Source: Planctomycetota bacterium (GTDB lineage Bacteria > Planctomycetota > Phycisphaerae > Sedimentisphaerales > Anaerobacaceae). Taken from it: 10,212 nucleotides of DNA. The notes under the pieces are model-generated. The model made no database searches, was not told the origin of the DNA, and saw only the letters and a program-made list of their open reading frames with translations. The stretch lies in assembly GCA_017885385.1 (NCBI GenBank), contig JAFNGF010000346.1, positions 1-10,212 on the forward strand, written 5' to 3'. Of this stretch, positions 1-6,068 are shown piece by piece. Positions within the stretch are counted from its first letter, which is position 1. Each line of letters starts with the position of its first letter. A program made the translations under genes and the position numbers.

Positions 1-2
1 GG

Positions 3-1241
3 GGTATCTATGGGCAGACGCCCGGCGGATTGTACGGCGCCGATGAAAACTGCCGGGAAGGTTACACAGATCCCCGCCAGGCGGCCGAAACCTGCTCGAT
101 GGTTGAGATGATGCTCTCGTGCGAGATGCTGCTGCAAATAACCGGTGACGTCAAATGGGCCGACCGATGCGAGGATGTGACATTCAACTCGTTTCCTGCG
201 TCGCTGACGCCGGATTTGAAAGCCCTGCATTATCTGACTGCTCCGAACCTGATATTGTGTGACAGCGCCAACAAATCGCCGGGCGTGCAAAATAGCGGCC
301 CGATGATGCTATTCGATCCGCACCGCCACCGCTGCTGCCAGCACAACGTTGCGCACGGCTGGCCTTATTATGCCGAACATCTCTGGCTGGCTGCGCCGGG
401 CAACGGCTTGGCAGCGGTCCTGTACGCCCCCTGCAAGGTTACCGCAAAGGTCGGAAGCGGCAGGGAAGTTACAATCACAGAAAGCACCCGTTATCCCTTC
501 GATGAGAGCATCGAGCTTACCGTCAACACCGCCAGGCCGGTCCGCTTCCCGCTTTATCTGCGGGTGCCGCTCTGGTGCGAAAGGCCCAAGCTCGCGATCA
601 ATTGGAGAAACGTGCTTGTCGAAGGGCGGCCAGGGTCATACGTTGTGATTTCCCGCCAATGGGCGAACGGCGACAAGGTGTGCCTGGAGCTGCCGATGAA
701 AATCACGACCAACGTATGGCAGAAAAACAAAAATAGTGTCTCGGTTAATCGCGGCCCATTAACGTACTCGTTGAAGATCGGCGAGAAGTACGTTCGGGCA
801 GGCGGCACCGACGATTGGCCCGCCTGGGAGATTCATCCTACAACTGATTGGAACTATGGGCTGGTGCTGAACGAGACTGATCCGGCTTCAGCGTTCGAGG
901 TCGTACAGAAGGATTGGCCCGCCGACGGGCAGCCTTTTGAAGCTACCGCTGCTCCGGTTGAGCTGCGCGCCAAAGCCAAGAAGATTCCACAATGGAAGAA
1001 GGATCATCTCGGCCTGGTCGGCGAACTGCAACAAAGCCCTGCCAAATCTGACGAGCCGGCGGAAGCTGTCACGTTGATACCGATGGGTTGTGCCAGGCTG
1101 CGGATTTCGGCATTTCCAACTATCGGCAGCGGACCTGGTGCGCGCGAGTGGAAAGAGCCGCCGCAGTCATTGCCCGCCGCCGCTTCGCAGCGCTGGCAAA
1201 ACGATGGCGGCATCCTCGAATGGCGTGTTGACACAAAGTAG
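3..1241 (+). CDS. GH127/DUF1680-family glycoside hydrolase (beta-L-arabinofuranosidase-like), 5' truncated
   Basis: The frame is open to the left edge, so the start lies outside the window; 412 residues of the C-terminal part are visible. The first residues read GIYGQTPGGLYGADEN, followed by AAETC (E29, C31) and later RCCQHN (C111, C112). In characterised GH127 enzymes such as HypBA1, a Glu-x-Cys and a Cys-Cys pair bind zinc, and one Cys of the pair is the nucleophile; all of these residues are present here. The part before about residue 135 is the end of the alpha/alpha-barrel; the rest looks like the beta-sandwich region (LYLRVPLWCERP, a family-like segment). The likely role is cleavage of L-arabinofuranosyl or related sugar linkages in plant-type polysaccharide. 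DUF1680 also covers GH146 and other specificities, so the substrate is uncertain. Whether it is secreted cannot be judged without the N-terminus. It ends 23 bases before the likely mdh start and may be co-transcribed with it. Confidence 0.85.
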   Translation, partial: GIYGQTPGGLYGADENCREGYTDPRQAAETCSMVEMMLSCEMLLQITGDVKWADRCEDVTFNSFPASLTPDLKALHYLTAPNLILCDSANKSPGVQNSGPMMLFDPHRHRCCQHNVAHGWPYYAEHLWLAAPGNGLAAVLYAPCKVTAKVGSGREVTITESTRYPFDESIELTVNTARPVRFPLYLRVPLWCERPKLAINWRNVLVEGRPGSYVVISRQWANGDKVCLELPMKITTNVWQKNKNSVSVNRGPLTYSLKIGEKYVRAGGTDDWPAWEIHPTTDWNYGLVLNETDPASAFEVVQKDWPADGQPFEATAAPVELRAKAKKIPQWKKDHLGLVGELQQSPAKSDEPAEAVTLIPMGCARLRISAFPTIGSGPGAREWKEPPQSLPAAASQRWQNDGGILEWRVDTK

Positions 1242-1264
1242 TGTATTTGTTAAAGAAAGTCTGC

Positions 1265-2197
1265 GTGACAAGGGACAAGATAACAATAGTTGGCGCGGGC
1301 AATGTTGGGGCAACCGCTGCCTATACCGCCGCAAATAAAGAGCTTGGCGACATCGTCCTGCTGGATATAGTCAAGGGACTAGCTGCGGGCAAAGCCCTCG
1401 ATATCGCCGAAGCCGGCCCTATCCGGCTTTACGATTGTGACATCGTGGGCACGACAGACTGGCAGGAAACCGCCGACAGCAATCTGGTCATCATAACAAG
1501 CGGCCTGCCTCGTAAGCCCGGCATGAGCCGGGATGACCTGCTGGCAAAAAACGTCCGGATCATCAAGGAAGTCGCAGAAAAAACAGCGAAATATTCGCCC
1601 GATAGCGTAATCATTGTGGTTAGCAACCCGCTGGATGCGATGGTTTACGCCGCCTATAAAGTCACCGGCTTTGCCAAAAATAGAGTTGTGGGAATGGCTG
1701 GTGCTCTGGATTCGGCACGCTTTAGCTATTTCCTTGCCCGCGAGCTTGGCGTAAGCGTAGAGAATATAAAGTGCGTGCTGCTGGGTGGCCACGGTGACGA
1801 TATGGTGCCTCTGCCCAGGTATACCTGCGTCAGCGGAATACCGGTCACCGAGTTGCTCAGCGAAGAAAAAATCGCCGAGCTAATCGAGCGAACCCGAAAA
1901 GGCGGCAGCGAGGTGGTGAATCTTCTCGGATACAGCGCTTATTACGCCCCCGCCGCAGGAGCAGTCGAAATGGCTGAAGCGGTCTTGAAAGACAAGAAAC
2001 CTGTGCTATCCTGCTGTGCTTATTGTGACCGCGAATATGGTGTGGGCGGTTATTTCGTCGGCGTCCCTGCTGTGCTCGGTAAAAACGGTGTCGAAAGGAT
2101 TATTGAGCTTAGTCTAACCGAACTTGAATGGGCCGAGTTCAACAAGTCACTCGCTCATGTCAAGGAGCTGGTGCAAAAGGTTGACGAGCTTTTGTGA
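1265..2197 (+). CDS. mdh: Malate dehydrogenase (NAD-dependent, LDH-like type)
   Basis: This enzyme interconverts malate and oxaloacetate with NAD(H) in the cytoplasm. The 310-residue product has the expected parts in order: Rossmann glycine motif VGAGNVG (residues 9-15); an acidic D34 at the end of the second strand, which favours NAD over NADP; the substrate loop GLPRKPGMSRDD with R83 and R89; VSNPLD with N121; R152; and catalytic H176 in GGHGDDMVPL. An Arg rather than Gln at the specificity position (R83) marks malate dehydrogenase rather than lactate dehydrogenase. The frame can be extended to a GTG at 1241 that overlaps the upstream stop, adding eight residues. I prefer the GTG at 1265 because it gives the usual short N-terminus (VTRDKITIVGAG) and has a weak purine-rich stretch (AAAGAAAG, 1251-1258) upstream. 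The start choice is moderately certain; the function is clear. Confidence 0.95.
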   Translation: MTRDKITIVGAGNVGATAAYTAANKELGDIVLLDIVKGLAAGKALDIAEAGPIRLYDCDIVGTTDWQETADSNLVIITSGLPRKPGMSRDDLLAKNVRIIKEVAEKTAKYSPDSVIIVVSNPLDAMVYAAYKVTGFAKNRVVGMAGALDSARFSYFLARELGVSVENIKCVLLGGHGDDMVPLPRYTCVSGIPVTELLSEEKIAELIERTRKGGSEVVNLLGYSAYYAPAAGAVEMAEAVLKDKKPVLSCCAYCDREYGVGGYFVGVPAVLGKNGVERIIELSLTELEWAEFNKSLAHVKELVQKVDELL

Positions 2198-2204
2198 TGG
2201 AACG

Positions 2205-2233
2205 TGCGGTGAAACCGCAGGCTAAATAATTAG
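2205..2233. repeat. Short hairpin repeat, copy 1 (mdh to V-ATPase gap)
   Basis: TGCGGT and ACCGCA pair perfectly around a GAA loop (2205-2219), and the tail GGCTAAATAATTAG follows. About 22 of 29 positions match 2591-2619 in the next gap, including nearly all of the tail, so the two look like copies of one dispersed repeat. No T-tract follows, so it is not a classic terminator. It lies just upstream of the first V-ATPase gene. Confidence 0.5.
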
Positions 2234-2257
2234 ATGCTTTGAATCGCAGAGACATAG

Positions 2258-2575
2258 ATGGAGCTAATAAAGAGAATCAAGCAGGCTGAGGCTGAGGCCC
2301 AGCAAATCATCGAACAAGCCAAGGCTGAGGCAGTCGGGCAGGCTGAACAAGCTCGACATCAGCGCCGAGGGCTTCTGGAAGAGGCGGAGCGCCGGCGAAA
2401 AAAGGCGATCCAGGATGCCGTGTCGCGCGGCCGGGCACAAGCCCAGCAGGAAATCAATGATCTGAGGGCCCGGGCTGAAAATCATCGCCGCCAGATTCGC
2501 CAGAAGGCAGAAAGTAAAATGGCGCCGGCGGCGGCAAGAGTAATGGATTACTTGGCAGGAGAAAACCACACGTGA
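2258..2575 (+). CDS. V/A-type ATPase peripheral stalk subunit G/H (AhaH-like)
   Basis: This is a 105-residue protein that is almost entirely charged alpha-helix and rich in Ala, Glu, Gln, Lys and Arg (ELIKRIKQAEAEAQQIIEQA at the start), as expected for a long coiled coil. Members of this family pair with subunit E to form the peripheral stalk that holds the A3B3 head still against the membrane motor. The length fits the family, and position as first gene before subunit I matches archaeal aha and Thermus-type operons. The ATG is preceded by only a weak GAGA-type ribosome site. No membrane segment or signal peptide is seen. Sequence conservation in this family is low, so the call rests on composition, length and gene order. 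Confidence 0.82.
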   Translation: MELIKRIKQAEAEAQQIIEQAKAEAVGQAEQARHQRRGLLEEAERRRKKAIQDAVSRGRAQAQQEINDLRARAENHRRQIRQKAESKMAPAAARVMDYLAGENHT

Positions 2576-2590
2576 AATTAGAGGGAACCC

Positions 2591-2659
2591 TGCGATAAAT
2601 CGCGGGGCTAAATATTTAGCCCCCCAATTTATTGGGGGGTTGATTTACCCAATTTATTG
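2591..2659. repeat. Compound palindromic repeat between subunits H and I
   Basis: Several inverted repeats overlap here. GCGAT/ATCGC flank a short AA loop near 2592-2603. The segment 2604-2623 (GGGGCTAAAT then ATTTAGCCCC) is a perfect 20-base palindrome. The segment 2620-2639 (CCCCCCAA, TTTA, TTGGGGGG) is a second strong hairpin. The last two share C2620-C2623, so they cannot both form fully in one RNA. The unit CCCAATTTATTG occurs at 2623-2634 and again at 2648-2659. The first 29 bases resemble the repeat at 2205-2233. The second hairpin is followed by TTGATTT, so partial termination or transcript stabilisation is possible but not shown. Confidence 0.75.
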
Positions 2660-2673
2660 CGGCGTCTGTCCGC

Positions 2674-2677
2674 GAGG
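2674..2677 (+). promoter_or_regulatory. Ribosome binding site fixing the subunit I start
   Basis: GAGG sits six bases before the ATG at 2684. This supports that start over the upstream in-frame TTG at 2657, which lies inside the repeated CCCAATTTATTG unit. Confidence 0.6.
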
Positions 2678-2683
2678 TTTATT

Positions 2684-4696
2684 ATGGCCATAGTCCCGAT
2701 GGCAAAAATCCTGATCGTCAGCCATAATAGCGAGGCCGCTGGGCTTCTGGAGGTCCTGCAGAGAGAGGGCATCTGCCAGATTCTAAATGCACAGCAAGCC
2801 ACGGTCAGCAAAGACCTGCCTGAGCTGGCGGCCAAAAGGGACCGGCCAAAAGATATTGAGGAGCTGTTAAATCGGCTTACAAAGTGCATCGCATTTCTGA
2901 AGGTTTTTGGCGACCCCACAAAAGCTTTAGTGAATATGCTCTCACCTCGCGTGCTGGTAGATGAAATATCTTACCAAACCACTGTTTCAGACCGGCAGCT
3001 TCTTAAGATCATCGACCGCTGCGAGCAGGTCGAAGCCGCGATAGAAAAAGCAAAGAGCCGGCGTGAGAGCCTGCGCGGAACTATCCAGGAGCTCCTGCCG
3101 TGGCAGTCTCTTGCGACGCCCGTAGAAGAGATCGGCCCGCTCGCCCGCACTATCTGTCAGGCGGGAATGATGCCGGCCGGGCAGTTGAAATATGTCCAGG
3201 ATAATATCAGCGAGCTGGGTGGGGCAATCCAGCAGATAGCAGAAACAGAAAATCACTACGCCTGCCTCGTGGTCTATCTGAAAGAAAACACTAACGAAGT
3301 GCAAAAGCTGCTCCGAGCGGCGGAATTTGCGCCGGTCAACTTTGCTGCGATGCTTGCCCTGAGCCCTTCGGCTGCGCTCAGGATAAACTCCGCCGAAGGG
3401 ACCGGCACCGCGGCAGAATTGATAAAGCAGCATGAAGACAAGTTGAGCGAGCAAGAGCTGCTGCTGCAAAAGCACATAGATAGCGCGACAAAGTTATCCA
3501 AAGACCTGCTCAAGCTGGAAATCCTTTACGACCACTACTGGAATTTGTTGAATAGAGAGCAGACAAAAAGCGCCGCACCGGCGACGCAGCGCACGGTCGT
3601 CCTGGAGGCCTGGGTGAAAGAAAAGGATTATCGCCGCCTGGAGAAAATCGTCTCGGCCTTTGGGGCGTCGAGCTTGAGCAGGGTCAAGCCGGCCGAGGAT
3701 GAAGAGATCCCGGTCGAGATAGAAAACAAGCAAATCGTTCGGCCTTTTGAGGTCATAACCCGCCTTTACGGTATGCCCCAGCCTTCCAATGTCGACCCCA
3801 CTATATTTCTTGCCCCGTTCTTTGCGCTATTTTTCGGGATATGTCTGGGCGACGCCGGCTACGGTCTTATTATGGTTGTCGCAACGGTCCTGCTTGTAAA
3901 AAAAATGCAGGGCGACAAAAAGCTGCTCTGGATGCTCGGCGTCTGTTCGGTCTTCGCAATATTAGTCGGAGCACTGACCGGCTCATGGTTCGGCAACGTA
4001 GTGACAGCTTTTGTACCCAGCCTGGAACCGCTGCGGAAAAGGCTGATGTGGTTCGACCCGCTGGAGAAACCACTAATGATGCTTGGCGTGGTGCTTATAC
4101 TGGGTTACGTACAGCTTATGAGCGGGCTTGTGATTGCATTTGTGCACAATCTCAGAATGAAAGATTACGCGGCAGCCGTATTTGAGCAACTGACCTGGCT
4201 GGTAATGCTTAATTCGCTGCTGCTATTGGGTTTGAGCAAAGCTGGCGTAATCTCCGCCGATGTCGGCAAGCTCTTTGGTAGACTCGCGGTCGTGCCGGCA
4301 GTGCTGATTGTGCTGCTGAGCAGCCGGCAGGGCGGCTGGGGCGGGCGTCTCGGGCTTGGCGCATACAACTTGTTCAGCGCGGTCTTCTATCTGGGCGACG
4401 TGCTCAGCTACCTGCGATTGATGGCTCTGGGCATGGTCAGCTCCGGCCTGGCTATGGCAGTCAATCTCATAGCAGGGTTGACGCTAAAAATACCCTACGG
4501 CATCGGCATCCTGATTATGATACCGGTTCTTATCGGCGGCCATGGATTCAATCTGATCTTATCGGTGCTCGGCGCGTTTGTACATACAATGAGACTGCAA
4601 TTTGTGGAGTTCTTCCCCAAGTTCCTGGTTGGCGGCGGCAAAGCCTTCGAGCCGCTGCACAAGGAGTTCAAGCACATTTACCTGGAAAGAACGTAA
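2684..4696 (+). CDS. V/A-type ATPase subunit I (membrane stator, a subunit)
   Basis: This 670-residue protein forms the ion half-channels beside the rotor ring. The N-terminus MAIVPMAKILIVSHNSE is typical of the family and supports the ATG at 2684. Residues 1 to about 370 are cytoplasmic with coiled-coil stretches. The rest is membrane-embedded with about eight helices. It carries FGICLGDAGYG (near 384-394), then SYLRLMALG, whose Arg (R578) matches the essential channel arginine, and near the C-terminus LGAFVHTMRLQFVEFFPKF followed by EPLHKE, the conserved end of the family. Length is normal (600-700). Residues about 226-239 are encoded by a palindromic segment and look like a small in-frame insertion in the soluble domain. 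The gene is 28 bases upstream of subunit K, consistent with one transcript. Confidence 0.95.
   Translation: MAIVPMAKILIVSHNSEAAGLLEVLQREGICQILNAQQATVSKDLPELAAKRDRPKDIEELLNRLTKCIAFLKVFGDPTKALVNMLSPRVLVDEISYQTTVSDRQLLKIIDRCEQVEAAIEKAKSRRESLRGTIQELLPWQSLATPVEEIGPLARTICQAGMMPAGQLKYVQDNISELGGAIQQIAETENHYACLVVYLKENTNEVQKLLRAAEFAPVNFAAMLALSPSAALRINSAEGTGTAAELIKQHEDKLSEQELLLQKHIDSATKLSKDLLKLEILYDHYWNLLNREQTKSAAPATQRTVVLEAWVKEKDYRRLEKIVSAFGASSLSRVKPAEDEEIPVEIENKQIVRPFEVITRLYGMPQPSNVDPTIFLAPFFALFFGICLGDAGYGLIMVVATVLLVKKMQGDKKLLWMLGVCSVFAILVGALTGSWFGNVVTAFVPSLEPLRKRLMWFDPLEKPLMMLGVVLILGYVQLMSGLVIAFVHNLRMKDYAAAVFEQLTWLVMLNSLLLLGLSKAGVISADVGKLFGRLAVVPAVLIVLLSSRQGGWGGRLGLGAYNLFSAVFYLGDVLSYLRLMALGMVSSGLAMAVNLIAGLTLKIPYGIGILIMIPVLIGGHGFNLILSVLGAFVHTMRLQFVEFFPKFLVGGGKAFEPLHKEFKHIYLERT
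3358..3400. repeat. Palindromic repeat segment inside the subunit I gene
   Basis: CCTGAGC (3358-3364) is the exact reverse complement of GCTCAGG (3376-3382), and CCCTTCGGC (3364-3372) is the exact reverse complement of GCCGAAGGG (3392-3400), giving two overlapping stems. The minus strand reads CCTGAGCGCAGCCGAAGGG, which resembles a dispersed repeat core I recall from many environmental bacterial genomes. It encodes LSPSAALRINSAEG, a low-complexity stretch without the heptad pattern of the flanking coiled coil. It was probably inserted in frame. Confidence 0.5.
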
Positions 4697-4710
4697 CCCG
4701 TAAACAAGAA

Positions 4711-4717
4711 AGAGAGG
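4711..4717 (+). promoter_or_regulatory. Strong ribosome binding site for subunit K
   Basis: AGAGAGG lies seven bases before the ATG at 4725. It is among the clearest Shine-Dalgarno sites in the window, fitting a ring subunit needed in many copies per enzyme. Confidence 0.7.
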
Positions 4718-4724
4718 TTCAGCG

Positions 4725-5219
4725 ATGGATTATGGAATGGCACTGGCTTTGACTGGAGCAGGGTTGGCGGTGTTTTTGCCTGGCATCGGCTCGTCAGTGG
4801 GAATCCACGTTGCCAGCAAGAGCGCCACAGCCATATTGAGTGAAAAGCCCGAACGCTACGGCCAGTTCTTTATTATGGTGGTGCTGCCTGGTACGCAGGG
4901 ATTCTACGGATTTTTGGCCGCCTTTATGGTAATGCTCAATCTTAAATTCTTCGAGGGCGGCGTTCCCGAAAAGATAGGTCTGGTCACAGGCCTATCAATT
5001 CTAATGGCGTGCTTACCAGTCGCCATTGCCGGTCTTGTGACCGCAATCTATCAGGGCAAAGTCTCAAGCGCCGGTATCCTGATGGCCGCCAAAAAGCCTG
5101 AGCTGGCGTTTAAGGCGGGCGTCGTTTACGCAGTGATGGTTGAGATTTACGCAATTCTGGGCTTGCTGACGACTCTGTTTATGCTGCTGTACGGCATCAG
5201 TTGGCCCAAAGCGGCTTAA
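4725..5219 (+). CDS. V/A-type ATPase rotor ring subunit K (c subunit, duplicated hairpin)
   Basis: This 164-residue, very hydrophobic protein has four predicted helices (about 5-30, 47-72, 85-107, 129-155). It is a tandem duplication of the two-helix proteolipid. The first hairpin has LPGTQGFYG (L54, T57, Q58, Y61). The second has YQGKVSSAG (Q110), AKKPE and MVEIYAI (E140). These match, from memory of the Enterococcus hirae NtpK structure, the Na+ ligands (L61, T64, Q65, Q110, E139) and nearby Y68. Only the second hairpin carries the ion-binding carboxylate, so each four-helix subunit should move one ion. The ring turns against subunit I and drives Na+ (or less likely H+) transport. The start has a strong AGAGAGG site, and the gap from subunit I is short. 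Confidence 0.95.
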   Translation: MDYGMALALTGAGLAVFLPGIGSSVGIHVASKSATAILSEKPERYGQFFIMVVLPGTQGFYGFLAAFMVMLNLKFFEGGVPEKIGLVTGLSILMACLPVAIAGLVTAIYQGKVSSAGILMAAKKPELAFKAGVVYAVMVEIYAILGLLTTLFMLLYGISWPKAA

Positions 5220-5220
5220 A

Positions 5221-5301
5221 CAAATGCAAACATTAAAGTGCAAATATAAAAAATGTGGAATTGCCGCTTTGCGGCAATGACGACCTTAATTTTGCATTTT
5301 G
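5221..5301. repeat. Inverted-repeat element between subunits K and E
   Basis: At the centre, ATTGCCGC (5260-5267) and GCGGCAAT (5271-5278) form a perfect eight-base stem with a TTT loop. Outer AT-rich arms also match: CAAATGCAAACATTAAAGT (5221-5239) pairs, with one or two gaps, with ACCTTAATTTTGCATTTTG (5283-5301). The whole looks like a small non-coding palindromic element. An in-frame ATG at 5253 inside it would add 27 unlikely residues to subunit E. Confidence 0.7.
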
Positions 5302-5333
5302 ATTTTTTATTTTGGTTCGTGTGGAACAAGAAT

Positions 5334-5927
5334 ATGGACGCGGAAAATGTAGTCGCAAAGATACTCGCTGACGCCAGAGCGGAGGGCGAGAAGATAAAAC
5401 GCCAGGCTCAGGAAAAACAGGCTGCCGAGCAGGCCAAGCTGGATGAGCAACTGGGTCAGCACCAAAAGCAGACGGCTGCCCTCGCTCAAAAGGCTGCAGA
5501 GGCGGAAAGCTCGCATCTTCTGGCAGCAGCGAGAATGCAAATCGCCAAAGAGCTGCTGACAGAGAAACGGAAAATACTGGACGAAGTTTTTGAGCAGGCC
5601 CGCCGGCAGCTGCTGAATCTGCCGGACCGCCAATATCGCCAGGTTATAGCCGGCCTGATGGTCAGGGCGGTCGAGACCGGCAACGAAGAGGTTGTAGTCG
5701 ATAAAAATGAAAAGCGAATCGACCAGGAGCTTGTCAATCAGGTTAATCAACGGCTGGCCGGCCAAAACAAAGGTAACTTAAGACTGTCCGAGCAGAGGCA
5801 GGAGCTTGGTGGGGGCTTTATTTTGAAACGCGGCAAGATAAGAACCAATGTCTCATTTGAGGTGCTGCTAAATCAGGCACGCAAAGAGCTGGAAATTGAG
5901 TTGGCCAAAGAGTTATTTGAAAAATGA
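5334..5927 (+). CDS. V/A-type ATPase peripheral stalk subunit E
   Basis: This 197-residue protein is a normal length for the family. Residues 1 to about 90 form a charged Ala/Glu/Gln/Lys-rich helix (MDAENVVAKILADARAEGEK) that would coil with subunit G/H. The C-terminal half is the globular domain that grips the top of the head, with LGGGFILKRGKIRTNVSFE as the recognisable family segment, followed by a final helix. I chose the ATG at 5334. The same frame is open from an ATG at 5253, but those extra residues (MWNCRFAAMTTLILHFDF and on) are the translated inverted repeat and would give a false membrane-like segment. The ribosome site before 5334 is weak, so translation may be low or partly coupled. 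Confidence 0.92.
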   Translation: MDAENVVAKILADARAEGEKIKRQAQEKQAAEQAKLDEQLGQHQKQTAALAQKAAEAESSHLLAAARMQIAKELLTEKRKILDEVFEQARRQLLNLPDRQYRQVIAGLMVRAVETGNEEVVVDKNEKRIDQELVNQVNQRLAGQNKGNLRLSEQRQELGGGFILKRGKIRTNVSFEVLLNQARKELEIELAKELFEK

Positions 5928-5933
5928 AATACG

Positions 5934-6061
5934 AAATCCTAAGCACTAAATCCTAAACAAATACAAATGACCGAAATACGAATTTCAAAACTCAAGATTA
6001 GGGACATTTGAAATTCGTGTTTTCATATTGTTTGGAATTTCGATATTCGAATTTAGGATTT
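5934..6061. repeat. Long AT-rich inverted repeat between subunits E and C
   Basis: Inner arms AAATACGAATTTCAAA (5974-5989) and TTTGAAATTCGTGTTT (6007-6022) pair with a single mismatch around a 17-base loop. Outer ends AAATCCTAA (5934-5942) and TTAGGATTT (6053-6061) pair perfectly, and the stretches between pair with gaps. AAATCCTAA also recurs directly at 5948-5956. The element nearly fills the gap and ends seven bases before the subunit C start codon. Confidence 0.75.
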
Positions 6062-6068
6062 ATACGAG

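Noticed and set aside
1241..1264. GTG at 1241 as the mdh start, overlapping the upstream stop codon
   Set aside because: It adds eight residues not typical of the family; the GTG at 1265 gives the normal N-terminus. Not fully excluded.
1410..1429. AAGCCGG/CCGGCTT hairpin inside mdh
   Set aside because: It falls in a family-conserved protein segment (EAGPIR), so codon choice explains it; no tail or second copy.
1517..1532. CCCGGC/GCCGGG hairpin inside mdh
   Set aside because: It encodes the conserved substrate-loop residues KPGMSR; chance pairing in GC-rich coding sequence.
2197..2229. Tiny open frame starting at the mdh stop (10 codons)
   Set aside because: It overlaps the repeat hairpin, has no ribosome site and no reason to be coding.
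2620..2646. Rho-independent terminator between H and I
   Set aside because: The stem is strong but the tail TTGATTT is not a proper T-tract and the operon continues; kept as a repeat with possible attenuation only.
2987..3475. Minus-strand open frame of 162 codons opposite subunit I
   Set aside because: It lies wholly inside a clear + strand gene, has no recognisable domain, and its ERSRRAQG string is just the antisense reading of the palindromic repeat.
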